Positions 1 through 8,572 are shown, numbered from the stretch's first letter. The stretch is DNA of 64,000 nt from Pseudonocardia sp. TRM90224 (GCF_021245725.1 NZ_JAJGSX010000021.1:1-64000); one strand, 5' to 3'. A program made the numbers and translations. Notes: generated from the sequence alone by a model not told the origin.

Positions 1-82
1 TCACGCGATGGCTTCTCCCATGCGCTGCGACGCGCGCGACGACCGGGACTTACACCACCAGCGGGGACGTCACCCCCGTCCA

Positions 83-167
83 CCCCGACTCGCGCCCTGC
101 CCGGCCCCGACTCGCGCCCGGGCCCGGCCCCGGCTCGCGCACCGGGCCGGCCCGACTCGCCCGAGCC
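83..167. repeat. Degenerate GC-rich tandem repeat, about 3.5 units of 22-23 bp
   Basis: Units begin at 83, 105, 128 and 151 and share the core CCCCGACTCGCGCCC, with drift in the later units. The block lies in the gene-free stretch 1-293, upstream of the HtrA-like gene. No convincing coding region is visible in that stretch; the small open frames there have the skewed Arg/Pro/Ala composition of chance frames in GC-rich DNA. It could be a simple low-complexity tract or a remnant of a regulatory repeat. Confidence 0.5.
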
Positions 168-293
168 TGCCCGCGCTCGACGCTCGCGCGCCCGTACGCC
201 GAATGTCGTAATCTCCCCGTGATCTGTGTGGATCAACTATGTGTTCATCCTCGTCCACATCGTTTCTCGGTTTCCCGGCGTAGTGTGCGATAA

Positions 294-1055
294 ATGCGGA
301 GGCGGGTGGTGCTGCTCGGTGCAGGGGCCGCCGTCGTGCTGCTCGGGCTTGCGCTGTGGTGGTTCATCCCTGCCTCGCCCACCCCGCTGACCTCGGCGGA
401 TGTTGATGCTGCCGTGCAGCGGGGCATCGAGCAGGCCGAGCGGCAGGAGCGTGAGTTGCCGCCCGATGCGTCCGTCGCCTTTCAGGCGATCAGTCCCTCG
501 CTGGCGACGGTCCGTACGTTCGGTGCGAATGCCGGCCTCGGCAGTGGGGTGATCGTCAATGCCGACGGGGTGGTGCTCACGGCATTGCACGTCGTCGCCG
601 GGGCCGAGCGGATCCAGGTGGAGTTCGCCGACGGCACGACGGCCACGGGGAGCGTGGCGGGCAGCCAGCCGGAGAGCGACATCGCCGTGCTCGCCGTCGA
701 CCGGCTGCCCGAGATCGTGGTGCCCGCGGTGCTCGCCGGCCCGCCGTCGGTGGGGGCGGACGTGTTCGCCGTCGGCAACCCGCTCGGCCTGGAACGGACG
801 CTGACCGCCGGGGTGGTGTCCGCTACCGACCGCGGGATCTCGTCAGGCTCGGGGCCACCGTTGCTCGGGCTCATCCAGTTCGACGCCGCCGTCAACCCCG
901 GCAACAGTGGCGGCCCGCTGATCAACCCGGCCGGGCAGGTCGTCGGCATCGTGACGGGCCTGGCCAACCCGGCCAAGCAGGACTTCTTCGTCGGGATCGG
1001 GTTCGCCGTCCCGATCGCCACCGCCGCCGGTGGGGCCGGTGGGCCCCAGCAATGA
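294..1055 (+). CDS. Membrane-anchored HtrA/DegP-like trypsin-fold serine protease (no PDZ domain)
   Basis: A 253-residue S1C-type protease. Residues 5-25 form one hydrophobic segment after an Arg-rich start, so it is probably anchored in the membrane with the protease domain outside. The catalytic triad is visible: His99 in TALHVV, Asp129 in ESDIAVL and Ser205 in NPGNSGGPL. The protein ends soon after the trypsin domain and has no PDZ domain, unlike full-length DegP or HtrA. The stop overlaps the first possible start of the MoxR gene by an ATGA junction, so it probably belongs to the same operon. A role in envelope protein quality control is inferred from the family. The start has no strong ribosome binding site. 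Confidence 0.85.
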   Translation: MRRRVVLLGAGAAVVLLGLALWWFIPASPTPLTSADVDAAVQRGIEQAERQERELPPDASVAFQAISPSLATVRTFGANAGLGSGVIVNADGVVLTALHVVAGAERIQVEFADGTTATGSVAGSQPESDIAVLAVDRLPEIVVPAVLAGPPSVGADVFAVGNPLGLERTLTAGVVSATDRGISSGSGPPLLGLIQFDAAVNPGNSGGPLINPAGQVVGIVTGLANPAKQDFFVGIGFAVPIATAAGGAGGPQQ

Positions 1056-1066
1056 ACAGGGGAGCA

Positions 1067-2065
1067 ATGACCAGCAACGAGCTTCCACTCGAACCGGCGC
1101 TCTACCAGGTGAAGAAGACCATCGTCGGGCAGGACGGCCTGCTCGAACGCATGCTGGTCGCGCTGCTGGCGCGCGGTCACCTCCTGGTCGAGGGGGTGCC
1201 CGGGCTGGCCAAGACGATGGCGATCAAGACGCTCGCCGGGACCGTCGGCGGGCAGTTCCAACGCATTCAGTTCACAGCCGACCTCGTCCCCGCCGACGTC
1301 GTCGGCACCCGCATCTACAACCAGCGCGCCGGCGAGTTCCAGGTGTCGTTCGGCCCGGTGTTCACGAACCTCCTGCTCGCCGACGAGATCAACCGCGCCC
1401 CGGCGAAGGTGCAGAGCGCGCTGCTGGAGGTGATGCAGGAACGGCAGGTGACGATCGGCCGCGAGAGCTACCCGGCGCCCGACCCGTTCCTGGTGATGGC
1501 CACGCAGAACCCCATCGAGTCCGAAGGCACCTACCCGCTGCCGGAGGCGCAGCTCGACCGCTTCATGTTCAAGGTGCTCGTCGGCTACCCGACCGCGACG
1601 CAGGAGTTCGTCGTCGTGGAGCGGATGATCGCGGCGGTCGAGGCGGTCGCGCCGGTGATCGACCTCCCGACGCTGCTCGGCTTCCAGCAGGCCGCCGACG
1701 CCGTCTACGTCGACCCGGAGATCATCCAGTACGCCGTGCGGCTCAGCACCGCAACACGCGACCTCTCGGCCGCCGGCCATCCCGACCTCGCCAAGTACGT
1801 GTCCTTCGGGGCGAGCCCGCGCGCGTCGATCAACATGGTGCTCGGCGCGCGGGCGCTCGCGTTCCTCCGCGGCCGCGACTACGCGTTGCCGAGCGACGCC
1901 CGCGAGCTGGCCAAGGACGTCCTGCGGCACCGGATCGTGCTCTCCTACGAGGCGCTCGCCGACGACGTCTCCGCCGACGACCTGCTCGATCCGCTCATCG
2001 CGGCCGTTCCGCTCCCGGAGATCGAGGTGCCCGAGCGCGGCGCGCTGAGCGCGCCGAAGCAGTGA
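1067..2065 (+). CDS. MoxR-family AAA+ ATPase
   Basis: A chaperone-like AAA+ ATPase of the MoxR family, with Walker A GVPGLAKT, Walker B LLADEINRAPAKVQ and the sensor region ATQNPIE. MoxR proteins typically assist folding or metal loading of VWA-domain partners, and here it is followed by a DUF58 protein and two VWA proteins in overlapping reading frames. Start choice: an upstream ATG at 1052 overlaps the previous stop but lacks a binding site, whereas the ATG at 1067 follows GGGGAG closely. Either adds or removes only five residues. The GTGA overlap with the next gene suggests translational coupling. Confidence 0.9.
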   Translation: MTSNELPLEPALYQVKKTIVGQDGLLERMLVALLARGHLLVEGVPGLAKTMAIKTLAGTVGGQFQRIQFTADLVPADVVGTRIYNQRAGEFQVSFGPVFTNLLLADEINRAPAKVQSALLEVMQERQVTIGRESYPAPDPFLVMATQNPIESEGTYPLPEAQLDRFMFKVLVGYPTATQEFVVVERMIAAVEAVAPVIDLPTLLGFQQAADAVYVDPEIIQYAVRLSTATRDLSAAGHPDLAKYVSFGASPRASINMVLGARALAFLRGRDYALPSDARELAKDVLRHRIVLSYEALADDVSADDLLDPLIAAVPLPEIEVPERGALSAPKQ

Positions 2066-2955
2066 CGGGAACCGCGGCGCTCACCCCCGAACGGGTGCTG
2101 CGCCGCATCGAGTGGCGGGTGCTGCGCCGCCTCGACGGTCGCCTGCAGGGCGACTACCGCACGGTGTTCCGCGGCACCGGCGTCGACGTCGCCGACCTGC
2201 GCGAGTACCAGGTCGGTGACGACCTGCGGCACGTCGACTGGAACGTCACCGCCCGCACCGACGTCACACACGTCCGGGAGTTCCACGAGGACCGCGAGGT
2301 CACGGCATGGCTACTGCTGGACGGCTCGGCGTCGATGGACTTCGGTCCCGTCGAGCGGCGCAAGCACGTCGTGCTGGCCGAGGTGGCCGCGACGGTCGCG
2401 CAGTTGCTCTCCCGTGGCGGCAACCGGGTCGGCGCGTTGCTCTTCGACTCGAAGGTGCGCGAGACGGTGCCGCCGGGCAGCGGCCGCAACCAGGTGCTGC
2501 GCATCCTCGCCCGGCTCCTCGCGGTGGTCCCCGCCGAGAGGCGCGGCACGACCGACCTGACCGCGGCGCTGCGGGCGGCGCTGGGGATCGTGCGCCGCCG
2601 CTCGCTCGTCGTGGTGGTCTCCGACTTCCTCGGTGAGCCCGGGTGGCAGCGGCCGCTCGGGCAGCTCGCCCGGCGCAACGACGTCGTGGCCATCCAGGTG
2701 GTGGACCGGCGCGAGTTCGAGCTTCCGGCCGCGGGGATGGTCTATGTCGAGGACGCCGAGACCGGCGAGGTGATCTTCGTGGACACCGACGACCCGGGCT
2801 TCCAGGAACGGCTGCGCGCGGGCGCGGGCGCGCGGCAGGCCGGGCTCGCCGCCGACCTGCGCTCCGCGGGTCTCGAGCTGTTCACGGTGTCGACGGACGA
2901 GGACATGGTCAGGGCGCTGCTGCGGATCGCGCACCTGCGCAGGCGCCGGCCATGA
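2062..2955 (+). CDS. DUF58 domain protein of the MoxR/VWA operon
   Basis: A 297-residue DUF58 protein. The family signature is clear in the stretch YQVGDDLRHVDWN at about residues 50-62. A VWA-like fold follows, with DGSASM at about residues 90-95 in place of the metal-binding motif. It begins with GTG inside the stop of the MoxR gene (GTGA) and ends overlapping the ATG of the next VWA gene. DUF58 proteins are regularly encoded beside MoxR and VWA genes and are thought to work as a complex at the membrane; the exact biochemical role is unknown. No transmembrane segment is evident, so it is probably cytoplasmic. Confidence 0.88.
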   Translation: MTGTAALTPERVLRRIEWRVLRRLDGRLQGDYRTVFRGTGVDVADLREYQVGDDLRHVDWNVTARTDVTHVREFHEDREVTAWLLLDGSASMDFGPVERRKHVVLAEVAATVAQLLSRGGNRVGALLFDSKVRETVPPGSGRNQVLRILARLLAVVPAERRGTTDLTAALRAALGIVRRRSLVVVVSDFLGEPGWQRPLGQLARRNDVVAIQVVDRREFELPAAGMVYVEDAETGEVIFVDTDDPGFQERLRAGAGARQAGLAADLRSAGLELFTVSTDEDMVRALLRIAHLRRRRP

Positions 2956-3938
2956 GCTTCGTGTGGCCGTGGATGCTGCTCGGCCTGGTCGCCGTGCCGC
3001 TCGCCGTGCTCTGGTACCGGCGGCTGCTGCGAGCCCGCGCGGAGCGCCGCGCCCGGCTGGCCGCGATCGGGCTCGTCGCCCCCGCATCGGCGTCGGGGCG
3101 GCGCAGGCACATCCCGCCCGTCTTGCTGCTCGTCGCGCTGGCCCTGATGCTGGTTGCGCTGGCCCGCCCGGAGGCGGTCGTGCCGCAACCGCGCCAGGAG
3201 GGCACCGTGATCCTCGCGTTCGACGTGTCGTCCAGCATGGCGGCCACCGACATCACCCCGAGCCGGATCGAGGCGGCCAAGGTCGCCGCCCGCGCGTTCG
3301 TGGACCGGCAGCCGCCGACCGTGCGGGTGGGCGTGGTGGCGTTCAGCGGCAGCGGGCTGGTGACGCAGGAGGCGACGGCCGACCGCGCCGTCGTGCTCGC
3401 TGCGATCGACCGGCTCGCGCCCCACGGCGGCACCGCGCTCGCGCGCGGACTGCAGACCTCGCTCAGCGCCGTCGCCGGCAAGCCGGTGCTCGTCGATGAA
3501 GGCGGGGCGGGCTCGATCGAGCCGCAAGGCCCCGACCTGGGCTATCACGGATCCGCGGCGATCATCTTGCTCTCCGACGGCGAGAACACCGACGATCCCG
3601 ACCCGATCGAGGTCGCCGAGATCGCCTCCAGCGCGGGCGTGCGCGTCTACCCGATCGGCATCGGGAGCCCGGACGGCACGGTCCTGGAGATCGACGGGTT
3701 CCAGGTGGCGACGGCGCTCGACGAGCCGATGCTGCGCGACATCGCGACCCGGACCGACGGCCGGTACTTCCCGGCGGCCGACGAGCGGGCGCTGGCGGCG
3801 GTGTACGACTCGATCGAGCTGGAGTGGACGGTCGAGGCCGAGCACATCGAGATCACCGCGCTCGTCGCCGCGGCGGCCGCGGTGCTGGTGCTGCTCGGCG
3901 TCGCGCTCTCGGTCACGTGGTTCGGCAGGGCGGTGTAG
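2952..3938 (+). CDS. VWA-domain membrane protein (BatA-like)
   Basis: A 328-residue protein with an N-terminal hydrophobic helix (WPWMLLGLVAVPLAVLW), a second helix near residues 55-70, a von Willebrand factor A domain with an intact MIDAS motif DVSSSM, and a further LLSDGENTDD element. A C-terminal helix rich in Ala, Val and Leu precedes the stop. The layout is that of BatA proteins, which present a VWA domain at the outer face between membrane helices. It overlaps the DUF58 gene by an ATGA junction and is followed after 3 bp by a second VWA gene. The bat (Bacteroides aerotolerance) link is by gene order only; a role in stress or envelope function is inferred. Confidence 0.88.
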   Translation: MSFVWPWMLLGLVAVPLAVLWYRRLLRARAERRARLAAIGLVAPASASGRRRHIPPVLLLVALALMLVALARPEAVVPQPRQEGTVILAFDVSSSMAATDITPSRIEAAKVAARAFVDRQPPTVRVGVVAFSGSGLVTQEATADRAVVLAAIDRLAPHGGTALARGLQTSLSAVAGKPVLVDEGGAGSIEPQGPDLGYHGSAAIILLSDGENTDDPDPIEVAEIASSAGVRVYPIGIGSPDGTVLEIDGFQVATALDEPMLRDIATRTDGRYFPAADERALAAVYDSIELEWTVEAEHIEITALVAAAAAVLVLLGVALSVTWFGRAV

Positions 3939-3941
3939 CGC

Positions 3942-5012
3942 ATGGGTGTCCAGTGGCCGTTCGTCCTGCTCTCCCTCCTCGCGGTGCCGGTGGTGGCCTA
4001 CCTCTATGTCCGGCAGCTGCGCAGGCGCCGCCGCCAGGCGGTGCGCTACTCGAGCGTCGCGCTGATCAAGGCGGCTGCGCCGCCGCGCTCGGCGTGGCGG
4101 CGGCACGTCGCATTTGCGCTGGTCCTCGGCGCGCTGGCGGTGCTGGGGGTGGCCGCGGCGCGTCCGCAGGTGCGGATGGACGTCCCGGTATCGGAGTCGG
4201 CGCTGATCATCGCGTTGGACGTCTCCGGCTCGATGTGCTCGACCGATGTCGCGCCCAACCGGCTGACCGCCGCACAGGCGGCCGTCCGCGAGTTCGTGAC
4301 GAAGCAGGACGGCTCGACGAGCATCGGACTGGTGCTGTTCTCCGGGTTCGCGCAGGTCGCGGTGGCCCCGACCACCGACCGCGACCCACTGCTGCGTGCG
4401 ATCGACTCACTCACCACCGGCCGCGGCACCACGATCGGCGCGGCCATCCTGAAGTCGGTCGACGCGATCGCGGAGATCAACCCGGACGTCGCTCCGGCCG
4501 ACCCGGCTGCCGGCGCTCCTGCCGGCCCCGCTGCCCCGCCGCGGGCGGAGGGGCAGTACGCCCCGGAGATCGTCGTGCTGCTGACCGACGGTGCGAACAC
4601 ACGCGGCATCGAGCCGGAGGAGGCCGCCGACATCGCCGCGGAACGTGGCGTGCGGGTGTACCCGATCGGCTTCGGCACCCGCAACCCGACGTCGATGGTG
4701 TGCTCGGCGGCGCAGCTCGGCGGCTCCGGGTTCGAGGGCTCCGGCGGCGGTTTCGGCAGGTCCGACCGGGTCGGGCGGAGCTACCTCGTCGCCGACGAGT
4801 CGACGTTGCAGGAGGTGGCCGACCGTACCGGCGGCGAGTACTTCTCCGCCGCCGACGCCGACCGGCTGCAGACCGTGCTGGACGAGCTGCCACGCACCGT
4901 CTCCACCCAGCAGCGCGACGTGGAGGTGAGCGTCTGGCTCGTCGGGCTGGCGTTGGCGCTCATGGCGGCGGGGGTGGTGGCGGCGGCTCGGTGGACGGCG
5001 TTCCCTGCTTGA
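3942..5012 (+). CDS. Second VWA-domain membrane protein (BatA/BatB-like)
   Basis: A 356-residue paralogue of the preceding gene: N-terminal helix (WPFVLLSLLAVPVVAYLYV), second helix near residues 50-65, MIDAS motif DVSGSM, LLTDGANTRG, and a C-terminal helix. An insertion rich in Ala, Pro and Gly at about residues 183-205, and a Gly/Ser-rich insertion near residue 255, distinguish it from its neighbour. It closes the HtrA-MoxR-DUF58-VWA-VWA operon. The 3' end overlaps the convergent MFS gene by 53 bp, so the last 17 codons are antisense to the poly-proline tail of that transporter. Confidence 0.88.
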   Translation: MGVQWPFVLLSLLAVPVVAYLYVRQLRRRRRQAVRYSSVALIKAAAPPRSAWRRHVAFALVLGALAVLGVAAARPQVRMDVPVSESALIIALDVSGSMCSTDVAPNRLTAAQAAVREFVTKQDGSTSIGLVLFSGFAQVAVAPTTDRDPLLRAIDSLTTGRGTTIGAAILKSVDAIAEINPDVAPADPAAGAPAGPAAPPRAEGQYAPEIVVLLTDGANTRGIEPEEAADIAAERGVRVYPIGFGTRNPTSMVCSAAQLGGSGFEGSGGGFGRSDRVGRSYLVADESTLQEVADRTGGEYFSAADADRLQTVLDELPRTVSTQQRDVEVSVWLVGLALALMAAGVVAAARWTAFPA

Positions 5013-6231
5013 CGGCGGTGAACGTGCGCAGCGCCGGCGTGGATGCGGCAACCCCGAGCACGGCCACGACGCACAGCACACCACCGCTGACCAGCGACAC
5101 CACCGACGACGTCCCGCTCGCGACGAGACCGGCGCGCACGTTGCCGATGTCGGGCCCGGCCGCCCCGACGATCATCTCCGCGGCGAGCACCCTGCCCTGC
5201 AGGCCGTCCGGGGTGCTCAGCTGGATCACCGTGTTGCGCGAGACGACGGTGACGGTGTCGGCGGCGCCGGCCAGCACCAGCGCCGCGAGCCCCACCCACG
5301 GGTCCGTGACCAGCCCGAACACCGCCAGGAAGGCGCCCCACGCCGCCGAGCCGCCGATCATCACGTAGCCGGGACGCAGCCGGCGCGTGAACGTGCCCGA
5401 GAGCAGCGACGCGGCCACCCCGCCGACCGCGATCGCGGTGAGGAACAGCCCGAGCGTGCGCGGGTCGTTGCCGAACCGCTCGGCGTTGACCAGCGGGAAC
5501 AAGCTGATCGGCATGGAGAGGACGGTCGCGGCGAGGTCGGTCAGCAGCGCGCCGCGCACGACCGGGGTGCGCAGCACGAACCGCACACCCTCGACCGTCG
5601 CGGCGAGCCCCGGCAGCGACGGTCCGGACGGGCGCATCGCCGGCAGCCCGAACGCGCCGAGGAAGGCGAGCGCGAACGACGCGGCGTCCACCAGGTAGCA
5701 CGCGCCGAGCCCCCACGCACCGATGACGAGCCCGCCGAGCGCCGGTCCGACGAGCATCGAGAGCTGGAACGAGATGCCGTTGAGCGCCATGCCGGCAGCA
5801 ACGTGCTCCCTGGGCAGCAGCGCCGGGATGAACGACCGGGCGGCCGGTCCGGAGCCCGCCGCGATCGTGGACTGCACGGCGAGCACACCCAGCACCGCGA
5901 GCACCGGCATCCCGCCGGCGAACGCTTGTACGGCGAGCACCGCGGAGCACGCCGCGAGCCCGGTCGTCGTGAACAGGTAGAACCGGCGCCTGTCGACCCG
6001 GTCGACGACCGTCCCGGCGAAGAGCCCGAACAGGACCAGCGGCAGCGCGTGCGCCAGGCCGACCGCGCCGGTCCAGATCGTGCTGCCGGTCTGCTGCCAC
6101 ACCTGGAACATCACCGCGACCGCGCTCATCTGGCCGCCGATGGCCGAGAACGCGCGTCCGAGCCACAGCATCCGGAACTGCTGCGAGACGCGCAGCGGGG
6201 TGAGATCGATGAACGCCCTGCTCAGTGCCAT
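4960..6231 (-). CDS. MFS transporter, probably a drug or metabolite exporter
   Basis: A 423-residue major facilitator with about 12 hydrophobic segments and the loop motif DRVDRRRFYLFTTTG between the second and third helices. The start is the ATG at 6231, which gives MALSRAFIDLTPL. Upstream in-frame sequence is the shadow of the marR gene. It overlaps the end of that regulator by 10 bp on the same strand, so the two form a regulator-exporter operon. The C-terminus is an unusual run of nine prolines created by the region that overlaps the VWA gene. Substrate cannot be told from sequence. Confidence 0.85.
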   Translation of the reverse strand: MALSRAFIDLTPLRVSQQFRMLWLGRAFSAIGGQMSAVAVMFQVWQQTGSTIWTGAVGLAHALPLVLFGLFAGTVVDRVDRRRFYLFTTTGLAACSAVLAVQAFAGGMPVLAVLGVLAVQSTIAAGSGPAARSFIPALLPREHVAAGMALNGISFQLSMLVGPALGGLVIGAWGLGACYLVDAASFALAFLGAFGLPAMRPSGPSLPGLAATVEGVRFVLRTPVVRGALLTDLAATVLSMPISLFPLVNAERFGNDPRTLGLFLTAIAVGGVAASLLSGTFTRRLRPGYVMIGGSAAWGAFLAVFGLVTDPWVGLAALVLAGAADTVTVVSRNTVIQLSTPDGLQGRVLAAEMIVGAAGPDIGNVRAGLVASGTSSVVSLVSGGVLCVVAVLGVAASTPALRTFTAVKQGTPSTEPPPPPPPP

Positions 6232-6707
6232 TCCGGTGCCTGCCGCAGCTGGTCGCGGATGCGGTCGTGGAAGCTGCGGCGCCGCAACGCCTCCTCCATG
6301 TCGGCGACGACCCGGCTCAGCGGGTAGGGCAGCTCGGCCTCCAGCTCGATCATCGCCGCCTCCGTCGCCCGCCACTCGGCGGCGAGCTTCGCGGCCAGCG
6401 CCTCCGCCTTCTCGGTGAGCGCCACCCGCTTGCTCCTGGCATCGCGACCGGCGGTGGTCCGGACGAACCCGGCGTCGCGCATCGCCGCGACCTTCTGGCT
6501 CATCGCCGAGTGCGTGCGCTGCACGGAATCGGCCAGCTCGCGGATCGTCATCGGGCCCCGGGCGTGGAGGCGGAGCAGCTCCATCACCCAGCTCGGCTTC
6601 AGCTCGGGCAGCTCCGCCTCGGCGTACAGCAGGGCGATGTCGTTGTCCATCGCGGACTGCAGGAGCCGCAGTGGCCGCCAGACGCTGTCCTCGGTCGGGT
6701 CGAACAT
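6222..6707 (-). CDS. MarR-family transcriptional regulator of the MFS exporter
   Basis: A 161-residue winged-helix regulator. The DNA-binding core reads MTIRELADSVQRTHSAMSQK, followed by the wing with RDARSKRVALTEKAEAL. The start at 6707 gives MFDPTEDS; an ATG nine codons upstream would run through the operator. A perfect 7-1-7 palindrome sits 4 bp upstream of the start. It is co-transcribed with the overlapping MFS gene, so a self-regulated efflux unit released by a small ligand is the natural reading. That is an inference from the MarR family. Confidence 0.85.
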   Translation of the reverse strand: MFDPTEDSVWRPLRLLQSAMDNDIALLYAEAELPELKPSWVMELLRLHARGPMTIRELADSVQRTHSAMSQKVAAMRDAGFVRTTAGRDARSKRVALTEKAEALAAKLAAEWRATEAAMIELEAELPYPLSRVVADMEEALRRRSFHDRIRDQLRQAPEWH

Positions 6708-6711
6708 GCAG

Positions 6712-6726
6712 GCACTGTAACAGTGC
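6712..6726. promoter_or_regulatory. Probable MarR operator, perfect 7-1-7 inverted repeat
   Basis: The sequence GCACTGT-A-ACAGTGC lies directly upstream of the marR start at 6707. On the minus strand a -10-like TATAAG sits at 6731-6726, so a bound repressor would cover the transcription start. The implied leader is very short. Confidence 0.65.
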
Positions 6727-6892
6727 TTATACATATCGGACGAACACGCTGCGCCGAACGGCCTCAGTCACCGATCGTGCGTAACGGCTTGCGCTGCGTC
6801 GTCGAAATTCCAGGCGCCCCCCGCACATCGGCGCTCCCCGTCGGCCGCGAGCCGAACCGCCGATCGCTCTACCCCTGAATCGGAGATCAACC

Positions 6893-7333
6893 GTGCTCGG
6901 TGCACACCGCTTCGCGTTCCTCGGCCTCGCTGTTGCCACGCTCGGCGTGCTGATCGCCGGGACGGCGTACGCGACCCAGTCGCAGTCGCATCCCGAGCCC
7001 GACGCCCTGACCAGCTTCGACGAGCTCGCCGGGCTGCCGTGCAACACCGGCACCGACGACGAAGGCGTCGTCGTGATCGACATCGCCCCACCCGAGTGGG
7101 GCTCCGGGATCCGGCTGACGTGCTGGACCGAGGACACGGTCGAGGCGCCGCGGGTGCCGGAGCCGCCGCGGCCTGAGCCTGAGCCGACGCGGCCGCCACG
7201 CACGACGATCGACGGGGGCGGCCCGGACCCCGACCCCGAACCGACCACGAAGCCGACCAAACCGACGAAGACGACGAAGCCGGCGCCGACCGAGGACCCG
7301 GAGCCGACCACCACGTCGGCAACTGGTGCCTGA
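6893..7333 (+). CDS. Secreted Pro/Thr-rich protein of unknown function
   Basis: A 146-residue protein with a signal-peptide-like segment (FAFLGLAVATLGVLIAGTAYA, split here by its Ala-rich end near residue 27), a short globular part with two cysteines (LPCNTG and LTCWTE), and a C-terminal third made of Pro, Glu, Thr and Lys repeats such as TKPTKPTKTTKP. It starts with GTG at 6893 after GGAGA with a 6-base gap. The tail resembles cell-wall-spanning linkers in actinobacterial exported proteins. No family was recognised. A P1 palindromic element follows 28 bp after the stop. Confidence 0.65.
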   Translation: MLGAHRFAFLGLAVATLGVLIAGTAYATQSQSHPEPDALTSFDELAGLPCNTGTDDEGVVVIDIAPPEWGSGIRLTCWTEDTVEAPRVPEPPRPEPEPTRPPRTTIDGGGPDPDPEPTTKPTKPTKTTKPAPTEDPEPTTTSATGA

Positions 7334-7360
7334 TCTCCACCGCCGCGGGTTCCGCACGCG

Positions 7361-7417
7361 AGGGCAGGAAAGCCACTTTCAGGCCCTGTGAGGGCAGGAA
7401 AGTGGCTTTCCTGCCCT
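7361..7417. repeat. P1 palindromic element, copy 1
   Basis: Outer arms 7361-7380 and 7398-7417 are perfect 20-bp inverted repeats. The right half, 7392-7416, is itself a palindrome with the core GGCAGGAAAG-TGG-CTTTCCTGCC. The element lies between two plus-strand genes, so it could end the upstream transcript. Related copies occur at 19171, 26488, 26626 and 60553. Confidence 0.85.
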
Positions 7418-7469
7418 TCCCAGCCACGTGCCGCACCGGGCGGAGCCCCGGGCGAGGCATGATCGAGAC

Positions 7470-8228
7470 GTGGATGGTCCTGAGCCCGACCGTTGGTCCG
7501 CTGTCGCGGACGTCTGGGACGAGCTGTGGGGCCGGTTCGCCGAACCGGCGTGGGCGGTCGTGCTGGAGGCGGCCGGTGTCGGGGCCGGTTCGCGGGTGCT
7601 CGACGTCGGCTGCGGCTCCGGCAACTTCCTCGCCTTCGCCGCGGCTGCTGGTGCGGAGGTGGCGGGCGTCGATCCGGCGCCGCACATGGTCCGGCTCGCC
7701 CGCGCGCGCGTGCCGGGCGCCGACATCCGCGAGGGCACCGCGGAGCCGCTGCCCTGGCCCGACGGCACGTTCGACCTGGTCACGGCGTTCAATGCGCTGC
7801 AGTTCGCCGAGGACACCTTCGACGCGCTCGCCGAGTTCGGCAGGGTCGCGCGGCCGGCGGGCCTCGTTGCGATCGTGAACTGGGCGGAGGCCGCGCGCAA
7901 CGACCTCGACACCATCGAGGCCGCCGTCGCGGCCGCGGCGGGGGAGGAGGTCCGGCCGGGCGGGGAGCTGCGTGAGCCCGGCGGGCTGGAGGGGGTGCTG
8001 CGCGAGGCCGGCTTCGAGGTCGTCGCGGCAGGTCTGGTCGAGGTGCCGTGGGCCGTCGCCGACGACGAGACGCTCGTCCGGGGCGTCCTGATGGGCGAGG
8101 ACGACGAGGGGATCGCTGCGGCGGCACCTGCGGTGGTCGCCGCCGCCGAGCCGTTCCGCACTGCTGACGGCGGCTACCGGACGGTCAACGCGTTCCGGTT
8201 CGCGGTCGGGCGCACGCCTGCCGCGTGA
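7470..8228 (+). CDS. Class I SAM-dependent methyltransferase
   Basis: A 252-residue Rossmann-fold methyltransferase. Motif I is VLDVGCGSGNF, followed by an acidic residue at the end of strand 2 (VAGVDPAPHM), EGTAEPLPWPDGTFDLVTAFNALQ split over motifs II and III, and a C-terminal substrate part. It resembles the UbiE/Methyltransf_11 type, acting on small molecules. The GTG at 7470 is preferred, because a further upstream start at 7428 has no binding site and lies next to the P1 element. The substrate is unknown. A short Cys-rich peptide gene follows about 90 bp downstream on the same strand. Confidence 0.85.
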   Translation: MDGPEPDRWSAVADVWDELWGRFAEPAWAVVLEAAGVGAGSRVLDVGCGSGNFLAFAAAAGAEVAGVDPAPHMVRLARARVPGADIREGTAEPLPWPDGTFDLVTAFNALQFAEDTFDALAEFGRVARPAGLVAIVNWAEAARNDLDTIEAAVAAAAGEEVRPGGELREPGGLEGVLREAGFEVVAAGLVEVPWAVADDETLVRGVLMGEDDEGIAAAAPAVVAAAEPFRTADGGYRTVNAFRFAVGRTPAA

Positions 8229-8316
8229 CGTGTCAGATCGCGTCCAGGATTTCGTCAGGACCAGCGGTTACGGTCGGCCGCCGGTGGACGTATCCGACAA
8301 TTGGGAGTGGTTGACC

Positions 8317-8547
8317 GTGAACCTCCTGCACTTCATCGATCGACGAGTGACGGATGCCGGGGACCGGCTCCTGGAGCGCGTGGTGCCCCGTTCGACGGCC
8401 GCCGCGCGGCCCCTGGTCTGGTGTTGGTTGATCCGGCCGTGCTGCGCGCGGGTCAGCCAGGGCCGGATCGAGCGGGGCTACATCGAGGTCAACGGCGAGA
8501 CCGGCCGTGACTGCAGCGGGTGCATCACGTTCGGAGAGCCGTGCTGA
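8317..8547 (+). CDS. Small Cys-rich peptide with leader-like N-terminus, unknown function
   Basis: A 76-residue protein. The GTG at 8317 follows GGGAG with a 9-base gap, a good binding site, so it is preferred over the upstream start at 8230. The first 30 residues are predicted helical and amphipathic (NLLHFIDRRVTDAGDRLLER), followed by VVPRSTAAA. The second half holds five cysteines, including CC and a C-terminal DCSGCITFGEPC. A helical leader ending in an Ala-rich turn, then a Cys-rich core, resembles ribosomal peptide precursors and several uncharacterised actinobacterial small proteins. No modifying enzyme other than the upstream methyltransferase is nearby, so this is a suggestion only. 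Confidence 0.55.
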   Translation: MNLLHFIDRRVTDAGDRLLERVVPRSTAAARPLVWCWLIRPCCARVSQGRIERGYIEVNGETGRDCSGCITFGEPC

Positions 8548-8572
8548 CGGTTGACGGGGGCGGGCGCCCTGA

